A stretch of DNA of 20,710 bases, taken from positions 1-20,710 of IMG/VR virus record IMGVR_UViG_3300031656_000046. The stretch is one strand, 5' to 3'. Of the stretch, positions 13,607 through 19,816 are shown piece by piece. Both the position numbers and the translations under genes were made by a program. Source of the DNA: a virus. Under the pieces are notes generated by a model. The model made no database searches, was not told the DNA's origin, and saw only the letters and a list, made by a program, of their open reading frames with translations. The number at the start of each line of letters is the position of its first letter. Positions within the stretch are counted from its first letter, which is position 1.

Positions 13607-14512
13607 TTACGCTCCCGGAGAACCGTAGATGCCCAATGGGTCGGAAACACCGAAGCTGTAACGCTCACGTGCTTTGTAGCGCACGTTGCCAGTATCGAAG
13701 TCACCATCCATGCCTGTAGCCATCGCAGAACGTACAAAATGTTTCATGCCGTTAGGGATGTCTGTAGTCAAGAACCAAGCGTCAGCGTCTGTAAGGTAGT
13801 GGTTTACACCGTACCCTTCAGGAACTGCACCGTTAGAGCTGAGAGCATTGATGTCGTTATCAGCTGTACCTACACGTAGAGTTGTTTCCAACAAACGAGT
13901 TGCTACGAACTGTAACGCAGACGGGATAATAAGCTTTCTACCGCGAGCTGCGATAAGTAGGCCACGTTCGTCTGTGTATCCCCCAATGTCGATAATCGCC
14001 TGTTCGAGCGAAGTCTCGTTAAGGTCAGCACTAACCGCTGGACGGTTAGCGTTTGTACCGCCACCAACTGTTGGGTGTGCAGTGCTGAACAATGTTACAC
14101 CATCACCAGACTGGAAAGTGTCAAAGCCCGTGTTGAGCAATGAGGCAGCTTTAACCTGCTTGGTGTATGCCATAGCGCGAGCTAAAGCTTTTGTGTAACG
14201 CGAGGACAAAGAATCGTACAAGTTATCTTCCATCGCTTCTTCAGTGATGGCGAAACCCATAGCGATAGTTTCGTGTGTGTAGCGAGCTGTGAACGCCTCT
14301 TGCGCATTATCGTACGCAATAGATGAACCTTCAGCCTTTGTTGGTGCTGCACCAAAACCAGATAATTTAACTTCTTCTTCAAAGCTACGCTCTGAATTTT
14401 CTGTCTCATAAATGTCCGCGTGCTCGTTTTCGTATTTGCCATACTCAAGACCAAAAAGGGCGTTGAGTCCGGGTAAAAGCTCTTTAAGCGCCTGCGCGCG
14501 TGAAATAGCCAT
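13607..14512 (-). CDS. Major capsid protein, 301 aa
   Basis: The start MAISRAQALKELLPGLNALF and the body motifs EVKLSGFGAAPTKAEGSSIA, ARYTHETIAMGFAITEEAME and ALARAMAYTKQVKAASLLN fit the gpT-like / HK97-fold capsid family. Later landmarks are GDGVTLFSTAHPTVGGG, YTDERGLLIAARGRKLIIP, LRVGTADNDINAL, LTDADAWFLTTD and the end RERYSFGVSDPLGIYGSPGA. This is the most confident structural call in the window. There is no N-terminal delta domain, consistent with the separate scaffold gene at 15626-16576. AAGGAGG eight bases before the ATG is the strongest SD in the window, as expected for the most abundant virion protein. The gene is followed by an intrinsic terminator. Confidence 0.95.
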   Translation of the reverse strand: MAISRAQALKELLPGLNALFGLEYGKYENEHADIYETENSERSFEEEVKLSGFGAAPTKAEGSSIAYDNAQEAFTARYTHETIAMGFAITEEAMEDNLYDSLSSRYTKALARAMAYTKQVKAASLLNTGFDTFQSGDGVTLFSTAHPTVGGGTNANRPAVSADLNETSLEQAIIDIGGYTDERGLLIAARGRKLIIPSALQFVATRLLETTLRVGTADNDINALSSNGAVPEGYGVNHYLTDADAWFLTTDIPNGMKHFVRSAMATGMDGDFDTGNVRYKARERYSFGVSDPLGIYGSPGA

Positions 14513-14525
14513 GTGTTAGCCCTCC

Positions 14526-15140
14526 TTACAAGCCAACAGCGTTAGTCATGCTGCTGTAGCCGGGGTTAAGTTTAACCAAAAGATCAGGGAATGCATCACC
14601 AATAGGAGAGGCAGAAGCCACGATACGGAAGGCAGCGGTAGTAGTCTTAGTTGTCGCGTCGACAGCACTTGTAGAGTTACCTGTAGCAGTTCTGCCAGTA
14701 TTTGTAGACTGAGCAGCCGCGAAGAAAGTGTTCGCACCTATATCAGACTGGTCCATAGCGCCATCTGCTTGTACTTGGAATAGTACGTTTGGATCATCTA
14801 CAACATACGCTTTGATATCGCCGCCATTGGCGGTACCAGAAGGGTAGTATTGCGAGAACGTAGTTTGGCCTTGAGCGTTGGTAAATTCACAACCCACAAA
14901 CACACCAAGAGAACCTGTTAGGTTTGTTCCTGTTGGGAATGCGTTTGTACCACCGTCAGAGCCGGTTGCAGTTGATAGTGCGATGTAACCATCGGCACCG
15001 ATTTGAACGACTTGACCGTTAAAGAGGTTTGTTGCCTCTCCAGCAGGGTCGATCAGGTACTGGGACGTTGCCCCAGCGTAGGCCATACCGTCGGCACGTT
15101 TTACCGGCTTTAGGCCGTAGGGAGCAGCTATAGTAGCCAT
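14526..15140 (-). CDS. Probable head decoration / minor capsid protein, 204 aa
   Basis: The protein starts MATIAAPYGLKPVKRADGMA and continues YAGATSQYLIDPAGEATNLF, GQVVQIGADGYIALSTA, LGVFVGCEFTNAQGQTTFSQ, KAYVVDDPNVLFQVQADGAM, and ends DLLVKLNPGYSSMTNAVGL. I recognise this as a family found directly upstream of the capsid gene in many marine phages and detected as a virion protein. The beta-rich composition and genome position suggest a capsid surface protein. The ATG follows GGAGG by nine bases. Its start is overlapped by an 18-codon frame from the upstream gap. An alternative label is simply 'structural protein'. Confidence 0.78.
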   Translation of the reverse strand: MATIAAPYGLKPVKRADGMAYAGATSQYLIDPAGEATNLFNGQVVQIGADGYIALSTATGSDGGTNAFPTGTNLTGSLGVFVGCEFTNAQGQTTFSQYYPSGTANGGDIKAYVVDDPNVLFQVQADGAMDQSDIGANTFFAAAQSTNTGRTATGNSTSAVDATTKTTTAAFRIVASASPIGDAFPDLLVKLNPGYSSMTNAVGL

Positions 15141-15184
15141 GATGCTCTTCCTCCAGATTTATTTACTGTTGTAGTAAAGAGCAT
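15128..15184 (-). CDS. Candidate 18-aa leader ORF before the decoration gene
   Basis: TAAGGAGTAATAATG gives a near-ideal SD (AAGGAG, six to seven bases before the ATG) in the 64-base gap between the 142-aa gene and the decoration gene. The frame reads MLFTTTVNKSGGRASWLL and stops at TAG 11 bases inside the next gene. It is probably a coupling leader or a chance frame. The peptide is not recognised. Nothing else is seen in this gap. Confidence 0.3.
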   Translation of the reverse strand: MLFTTTVNKSGGRASWLL

Positions 15185-15204
15185 TATTACTCCTTACCAT
15201 ATAG

Positions 15205-15633
15205 TTACCGCGAACTACGCTTAGTTTTAGTCATAGGCATCCGCGGGTCAGACTCACGCATATAGTTTCTATCAACAGCCTCGGCCTGATTTTGTGCAGA
15301 CTCAAGCTGACCATAGATGCGGTCATCTCTTAGTTCGGTCGGGATAGCGCAAAGCAATAACCCACCAACTTCGATATTGTCTTTAAAACGAGAATCAATA
15401 TCTGACATGATGTGTAGCTCAGGATAATCCTCTGCCTTTACAGGCACATAGCCATCACGAAACCGTCCAGAGACGTTTGTCATATCTGCATTACCCAATG
15501 TAGCTGTGCGAATCCAGCGGAACGAAAGTCCGTCACGTGGTTCGGGGGTAGGTAGCATAGACGAGCGTTTCCAAGGTTTACGACGTTCTCCCGCTTCGCG
15601 GGTTTCGGTTGTACGAGGTTTTCTATCAGCCAT
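15205..15633 (-). CDS. Conserved phage protein near the capsid genes, 142 aa
   Basis: The N-terminus is charged (MADRKPRTTETREAGERRKP), followed by the motif LPTPEPRDGLSFRWIRTATL, then GRFRDGYVPVKAEDYPELHI, FKDNIEVGGLLLCAIPTELR and a helical C-terminus ending KTKRSSR. The 'P-x-x-x-G-x-x-(F/Y)RWIR ... GW/YxPVKAEDxP' pattern recurs in many T7-like and marine phages between scaffold and capsid genes. I do not know its function; an assembly accessory or internal head protein is possible. Its ATG lies inside the last codons of the scaffold gene (8-base overlap), with AAAGGA nine bases upstream. Confidence 0.75.
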   Translation of the reverse strand: MADRKPRTTETREAGERRKPWKRSSMLPTPEPRDGLSFRWIRTATLGNADMTNVSGRFRDGYVPVKAEDYPELHIMSDIDSRFKDNIEVGGLLLCAIPTELRDDRIYGQLESAQNQAEAVDRNYMRESDPRMPMTKTKRSSR

Positions 15634-16576
15634 TTTGCATATCCTTTAGCTTTTGCGCCGCATATTCTTTATTAGATAATCCGAGGCGCTTGGCGATTGC
15701 GGCCTCCGATGAGGAAATGACAACTTTATTGCGTGATGAGGCAGTATTTCTACCACCCGGGGCCACCACGGAGCCAGCCTTACGTTGTGGTTGTCGAACC
15801 TCGGGTTCCACGTCCGCAAAGCGATCTGGGTATCGAGACCGCATGGCCTCGTTTATCTTACTATAGTACACATCCGTTGTAGAATCAACGCCTGTCTCTA
15901 ATAGTTCTTCATGTACGAGCATAGCGTATCGTGTCATGCTTGTATCTTTCTGGAACCAATCGTTCTCGGCTACCCAATCCTGCGCTTTGCGGTCTGGTTT
16001 AGGAACCCGAGGTGCTGCTTTTGGAGCTTCAGACTGGTCTTGCACAGCCCGTTGCGCCGGTTTCCAGTTCTCTACACGATCAGCTTCCATCTGTAGCTTA
16101 GATAGCGACATCTGTGCTTCGAGCACGGCATCTGTATCTCCAGCCTCATACGCCTCTTTGTAAGCTCGTTTCGCGCTGTTAAGTTCCGATGCTACACGTG
16201 CCTTGGCTTCGTTAACCAGCACGCCTTCACCTTCAGAAAGGTTTTTGCGGAGACGCGTAGCTTCGTTCTTCTGCGATTCAGCGTAATGAACTGCGACTTC
16301 ACGTTCTCGTTCAGCTTCTTCTTTACGGCGACGTTCTTCATGGAACTCGAATTTTAGCTTCTTGATACGCTTCTGTACCGATTCACTGTGCTTTTCAAGT
16401 TCTTCGTCTTCTGGAATATCCGCCTCTGCGTCAGCTGCCCGGCGTGGACGGCCTTTATCTGCGTCTGGAGTATCATCTTCGATCTCCACTTCAAAGTCAC
16501 CGTCGTCGGACATATCTACTTCAACGGTGTCTGTTTCGAGTTCTTCGTTCTCGACTATTGTATTCTTGTCAATCAT
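15626..16576 (-). CDS. Scaffolding protein, 316 aa
   Basis: The N-terminus (about 1-65) is strongly acidic (DMSDDGDFEVEIEDDTPDAD). Residues about 60-175 are a long charged coiled coil (SVQKRIKKLKFEFHEERRRK; EEAEREREVAVHYAE). A conserved segment follows around 205-255 (KAQDWVAENDWFQKD; EELLETGVDSTTDVYYSKIN). The C-terminal helix reads EAAIAKRLGLSNKEYAAQKL. This composition, plus position between portal and capsid, is typical of scaffolds that line the procapsid and leave before packaging. The basic C-terminal helix would bind the capsid protein. The ATG overlaps the stop of the GroES-like gene as ATGA, indicating coupled translation of chaperone and scaffold. No protease domain is visible. Confidence 0.85.
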   Translation of the reverse strand: MIDKNTIVENEELETDTVEVDMSDDGDFEVEIEDDTPDADKGRPRRAADAEADIPEDEELEKHSESVQKRIKKLKFEFHEERRRKEEAEREREVAVHYAESQKNEATRLRKNLSEGEGVLVNEAKARVASELNSAKRAYKEAYEAGDTDAVLEAQMSLSKLQMEADRVENWKPAQRAVQDQSEAPKAAPRVPKPDRKAQDWVAENDWFQKDTSMTRYAMLVHEELLETGVDSTTDVYYSKINEAMRSRYPDRFADVEPEVRQPQRKAGSVVAPGGRNTASSRNKVVISSSEAAIAKRLGLSNKEYAAQKLKDMQNG

Positions 16577-16941
16577 GCTCTGCTATACCCCCGTGGGTCT
16601 TCAACCACCGCTTCAACAGTATCATCGTTGATAATGCGGAACTCTCTGTTGTGTAATTTAAAACGTGTACCTGAATACGAACGGAAGATAATAAAATCAC
16701 CTTTTTCGCACCATGGACCGTCAGGGAAACGTTTTTTGTCTGTATAGGCTCCAGTACCTATACTTATAACATACCCAATAATGGTAGCAGTTTCTTCCAT
16801 CTTGGTTAAAGCATCGGGCATATAAACGCCCCCATCTGTTTTACCCTCAAGTTCTGGGATTGCGATAAGCAGCTTATAACCTTTCGGTTCGGGTAATTTT
16901 GCCAGTAGCTGCTCGTCATCTATTTTGTCGGTAGCGTACAT
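16573..16941 (-). CDS. Phage GroES-like co-chaperonin, 122 aa
   Basis: After a 17-residue N-terminal extension, PKGYKLLIAIPE corresponds to the first strand of GroES. Residues 31-50 (LEGKTDGGVYMPDALTKMEE) correspond to the mobile loop that grips GroEL, with GGVYM in place of E. coli GGIVL. IIGYVISIGTGAY matches the GEVLAVGNG strand. GDFIIFRSYSGTRF (81-94) matches GDIVIFNDGYGVKS, and FRIINDDTVEAVVE (101-114) matches the EVLIMSESDILAIV end. GroES caps the host GroEL chamber; T4 gp31 is a phage substitute that lets GroEL fold the capsid protein. The gene has GGAG before its ATG, sits in the head-assembly operon and overlaps the scaffold start. I am confident of the fold, less so of the client. 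Confidence 0.85.
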   Translation of the reverse strand: MYATDKIDDEQLLAKLPEPKGYKLLIAIPELEGKTDGGVYMPDALTKMEETATIIGYVISIGTGAYTDKKRFPDGPWCEKGDFIIFRSYSGTRFKLHNREFRIINDDTVEAVVEDPRGYSRA

Positions 16942-16961
16942 CTTAGTCTCCTGCAGTGATT

Positions 16962-16980
16962 AAAGGCTCACAGCGCCTTT
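16962..16980 (-). repeat. Hairpin in the leader of the GroES-like gene
   Basis: AAAGGC and GCCTTT form a perfect six-pair stem with a seven-base loop, 20 bases before the GroES-like ATG. On the minus strand it is followed by AATCAC, not a U-run, so it is a poor terminator in the direction of transcription. It may shape the leader RNA. Confidence 0.4.
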
Positions 16981-16987
16981 TGCATGG

Positions 16988-16996
16988 ATTATTCCA
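16988..16996 (-). promoter_or_regulatory. Candidate extended -10 promoter for the GroES-like gene
   Basis: On the minus strand TGG-AATAAT matches the extended -10 form TGn-TATAAT at all but one hexamer position. It lies in the 85-base gap between the 62-aa and GroES-like genes. No good -35 hexamer is seen 17 bases upstream. It would start transcription about 40 bases before the ATG. Confidence 0.25.
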
Positions 16997-17026
16997 CGTT
17001 ATGTCGTATAACTACACGTATGATGC

Positions 17027-17215
17027 CTAATCTTCAATATACTTCTTCTCAATATCTTTAACATCGTTACGTATAGTAGTTAAGGCTTCGTATTTACCTA
17101 CTAGCCTCCAGTAAGTCTCTTGATTTTGTGCGCCGCCTTCCGCTAGGTGTTCGGCGATAGAGGTGCGGCTTTCTTCGAGCCGTGTAAGCATGGTATGAAA
17201 TATACTATCAGCCAT
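17027..17215 (-). CDS. Small helical conserved phage protein, 62 aa
   Basis: The sequence is MADSIFHTMLTRLEESRTSI, then AEHLAEGGAQNQETYWRLVG and KYEALTTIRNDVKDIEKKYI before the last two acidic residues. It is predicted to form two helices around a GGAQNQETY turn. Small proteins with the pattern 'L-x-x-G-x-A-x-x-x-x-Y-x-x-x-VG ... L' follow the portal gene in many marine phages. The gene overlaps the end of the portal gene by 8 bases and has a weak SD, so it is probably translated by coupling. The function is unknown. Portal assembly or a link to the scaffold is a guess from position. Confidence 0.7.
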   Translation of the reverse strand: MADSIFHTMLTRLEESRTSIAEHLAEGGAQNQETYWRLVGKYEALTTIRNDVKDIEKKYIED

Positions 17216-19637
17216 CGAGGTTCACTTTCTCTGCAATGTCCATAGCTAGACGCGCCGCGGACTCCTTCTGATCTGTTTCAAGCTCTGCAACCTTAACGCC
17301 AATACGTGCCGCTTCTTTCTCCTCTTCGGAGTCGATACGTGCCTGTTGTAGTCGGGCGTTCTCTTGCTTGGACATAGCGTCGATATTAATCTTCAGCTTA
17401 TCCATCTCGATCTTGTGCTTCAACTCAGTCTCTTTAATCATCAACTCGCGTTGCTGAATCTGAGTAAGTGGATCAGCCTGCTGTGCAGCGGCTTGTTCTG
17501 CAGCTGCTTCGGCTTGGCCTTTTTGGAACAGCTTCTCTGCAGCTTTCGCGGACAGTCGTGAGACCTGAAGCTCTATATCTTCTGGTAACGGTGCCTCTGG
17601 GTCTGGAAGTTCTACGCCTAGCTGTTTCTGTATCTCTACACGATATTGTAGCGCTACGTGCTCCGTAATGTGAGACATCATAGCGGACTGAATTGCGCTC
17701 GCGAACGGTGATTGCCCCACAATCTGCATGATCTTAGGGTCTTGCATCGCCATCATATGAGTCTGGATATGCGCCTCATGGTCTTGATAAGCAAAGGCTT
17801 TGACCGGCTCTTGTTTTAAGATAGCCATATTCTCAGTTACTGGGTCAGCGGGTTTAATATCTTCGGCTAACGTAATGATATCGTCAGCGTCTTTAATACC
17901 CAGAACTTCGAGCATCTGACGGTGCAGCTTGCCCATATTGTACATTTGTGGTGCTTGCTGGGCCAGTTGAAGTGCAGCTTGATACTGCATTATGCGTTGC
18001 GCCATTGTAGCCGCGTTAGGATCAGACACTGGGATGACATCTACCCGGCCATCAAAGTCTGCTATACGATCTGCGGGTTCGTCCATCTCATACGCGTACT
18101 CAGAAGGCATGTAATCATGTACGATCCTAGCTAAGATACGAAGCTCTTGTTTCATCGCTGCGTGCAAGCGAGCCTGAATACCCGACATTACCTGCATAGA
18201 ACGCTCCATAAGCGCCAAAGTCGTTCCTACAGGAGCCTGAGCGTTGATATCACCCATTTGGATGTCACCTACCGCCGCAATACGTCTTCCTTCATCTACG
18301 ACGTTCCCAAGTAGTGAGTAGAGTACGCTTGATGGTTCTTTGTAAGGAAGGGGTACAATGGACTCTTTAATCGTACCAGCTGGCACGTCCACGTCACGAA
18401 ACTCACCCGGCATGATTGGGGTGTTGTCCCCGGTGATACGCATGCCTCGGGCTTTAAAGCCTGCTGGGAGGTTAGATAACGTACCTGCATCAATAAGCTG
18501 ACGCATTATAGAGGTAGCAGATTTGGTCAAGCCCCCTAGCGTGTGTATAAGCCCTGTACCGTAGAAACCCATACCGGGCAAATACGGATAATGTACGACG
18601 TGCATACGCTTCTCGCGCTTGCTGTCTTCTTCATACCAATTTCGACGGATAGCTAGAATTACGCTAGACGATTTATCAATCGTTACTACATACGGCAGTG
18701 AAACACCGTCTACATCATCGAAAGGCTCAGGTAGGTCTAAATCTACATGCATTTCTAGAACAGTATGTCGTGGGTCGTCAGAGTAAGTAGCTTCAGAACC
18801 TTCTAGTTCGTTGTACTTCTCTTCAATGTCAGTGACATCTTTAGTTGCTTCAGGCAGTTCGACGTCACGGTAGAAGCCGTTTACCTGTAGTTTAAGTACT
18901 TCTTCAGGTGTTTGCTTCATAACATGCGTAAATCGTGGCGCGGTTCGTAAATTAGACGCACCGTAGGATACTACAAGGTCTTCTGCAGGAACAAACTGGG
19001 ACACAGGACGTTCTGTTATAGGATCGAAGTAGATTTTCTTAAATGCGGAGCCAGCCATCGGGAGTTTGAACAACATCTGTTCCATCTCGTCACGGTAATC
19101 CGGCATCTTTTCAGTAATAAGGTAGTTAAGTTCGGTCTCGACACGTTGTGCCTGCTCAAACTTCTCAGATGTCATCTTGCCTACAATCTTGCTGCGTACG
19201 GGTCCTGCTGCTGGGAGAAGTTCTCCCATCGCCTGCGCTTGGAATTTAATCACCGCTTCGGTCATCATAGGGTGGTACACCCCAGAAGCTCCGTTCCACG
19301 GTTCGGTACGCTCCTCTACCTTCATACCGAGAAGGTCCATACCCTTAATATAGGCACTGGCCCATTCACTGCGAGATTCACGATCAGAGGAAAAGTGTTC
19401 TATTAGCTCGCTTGCTATTTCCTCGAGTTCGTCGTCGTCAATAAATTCAGCTAGGTTGGAATCGTGAGAAATATCTTCGTCCATCTCAGGTGTATCACCA
19501 AACTCAACCACAATAGACCCGTCATCCATAACAACTTCTATAGCTTCTGGGTCTTCCACTTCGATAGTTAAATCAGGGGTTAGCTCGTTCTCCTCAAAGA
19601 GAATATCACTAGGTTCCATAGGTTTTTCGACTGCCAT
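17208..19637 (-). CDS. Portal protein, 809 aa
   Basis: The first 75 residues are strongly acidic and may be flexible. Core portal motifs follow: MKVEERTEPWNGASGVYHPM (about 105-125), the clip and wing region with AGSAFKKIYFDP and FVPAEDLVVSYGASNL, the stretch LAIRRNWYEEDSKR, PYLPGMGFYGTGLIHTLGG, and GDIQMGDINAQAPVGTTLAL next to a long helix. Residues about 717-809 form a charged coiled coil (IQQRELMIKETELKHKIEM) ending IAEKVNLDG, likely the barrel that reaches into the head. The length is typical of large podovirus portals (P22 gp1 is 725 aa). It forms the dodecameric ring through which terminase pumps DNA. GAGG lies seven bases before the ATG. The leader contains the palindrome at 19665-19687. 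Confidence 0.93.
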   Translation of the reverse strand: MAVEKPMEPSDILFEENELTPDLTIEVEDPEAIEVVMDDGSIVVEFGDTPEMDEDISHDSNLAEFIDDDELEEIASELIEHFSSDRESRSEWASAYIKGMDLLGMKVEERTEPWNGASGVYHPMMTEAVIKFQAQAMGELLPAAGPVRSKIVGKMTSEKFEQAQRVETELNYLITEKMPDYRDEMEQMLFKLPMAGSAFKKIYFDPITERPVSQFVPAEDLVVSYGASNLRTAPRFTHVMKQTPEEVLKLQVNGFYRDVELPEATKDVTDIEEKYNELEGSEATYSDDPRHTVLEMHVDLDLPEPFDDVDGVSLPYVVTIDKSSSVILAIRRNWYEEDSKREKRMHVVHYPYLPGMGFYGTGLIHTLGGLTKSATSIMRQLIDAGTLSNLPAGFKARGMRITGDNTPIMPGEFRDVDVPAGTIKESIVPLPYKEPSSVLYSLLGNVVDEGRRIAAVGDIQMGDINAQAPVGTTLALMERSMQVMSGIQARLHAAMKQELRILARIVHDYMPSEYAYEMDEPADRIADFDGRVDVIPVSDPNAATMAQRIMQYQAALQLAQQAPQMYNMGKLHRQMLEVLGIKDADDIITLAEDIKPADPVTENMAILKQEPVKAFAYQDHEAHIQTHMMAMQDPKIMQIVGQSPFASAIQSAMMSHITEHVALQYRVEIQKQLGVELPDPEAPLPEDIELQVSRLSAKAAEKLFQKGQAEAAAEQAAAQQADPLTQIQQRELMIKETELKHKIEMDKLKINIDAMSKQENARLQQARIDSEEEKEAARIGVKVAELETDQKESAARLAMDIAEKVNLDG

Positions 19638-19664
19638 GTTCTTGCCTCACTCGGTTCGTTTGAG

Positions 19665-19687
19665 GGCACTATAGCAGATATAGTGCC
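19665..19687 (-). repeat. Perfect 9-bp inverted repeat upstream of portal
   Basis: GGCACTATA and TATAGTGCC are exact complements separated by five bases. The structure lies 28 bases before the portal ATG. No U-run follows on the minus strand, so it is not an intrinsic terminator; it could be an operator, an RNA hairpin or both. Confidence 0.7.
19668..19676 (-). promoter_or_regulatory. Candidate extended -10 promoter for portal and head genes
   Basis: On the minus strand TGC-TATAGT fits the extended -10 consensus TGn-TATAAT with one mismatch. It sits inside the palindrome at 19665-19687. The -35 position (TTCTAT, 17-base spacing) is poor. Transcription would begin about 20-25 bases before the portal ATG, leaving room for the GAGG ribosome-binding site. 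Confidence 0.35.
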
Positions 19688-19702
19688 TAAATAGAAAGCT
19701 AT

Positions 19703-19757
19703 CTTCGTAGGGTGAGGACACAACTAACGAGGGAGGTTCGGTACGAAGTGTCCTCAC
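19703..19757 (-). repeat. Two interleaved inverted repeats between terminase and portal
   Basis: GTGAGGACAC at 19712-19721 is the exact complement of GTGTCCTCAC at 19748-19757. CTTCGTA at 19703-19709 is the exact complement of TACGAAG at 19742-19748. The arms are interleaved (A, B, A', B') and share base 19748, so the RNA can form either hairpin or, less likely, a pseudoknot. The 10-pair arms are far longer than expected by chance in 179 bases. The function is unknown. Confidence 0.65.
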
Positions 19758-19774
19758 GGACGCTACCAACGTCC
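19758..19774 (-). repeat. Small hairpin next to the interleaved repeats
   Basis: GGACG and CGTCC pair around a seven-base loop. Flanking CAC/GTG can extend the stem across a one-base bulge, though CAC is also part of the adjacent repeat. The rest of the gap up to the terminase stop (19775-19816) holds a pyrimidine/purine-alternating stretch, ACATATACACGTATGT, and nothing else I can name. Confidence 0.35.
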
Positions 19775-19816
19775 TGTGGATAGCCATACTACACATATAC
19801 ACGTATGTCATCCCCA

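Noticed and set aside
16962-16980. Terminator between the 62-aa and GroES-like genes
   Set aside because: The stem is only six pairs and, on the transcribed minus strand, is not followed by a U-run.
19679-19698. SP6-promoter-like sequence (ATTTAGG-CACTATA) on the minus strand
   Set aside because: It lacks three bases in the middle relative to the SP6 promoter, so the two halves would be out of helical phase, and no polymerase gene is visible; kept only as a remark under the palindrome.
19638-19816. Possible tRNA or tRNA-like RNA in the structured gap
   Set aside because: No T-arm consensus, no acceptor stem closing the region and no anticodon arm of the right spacing.
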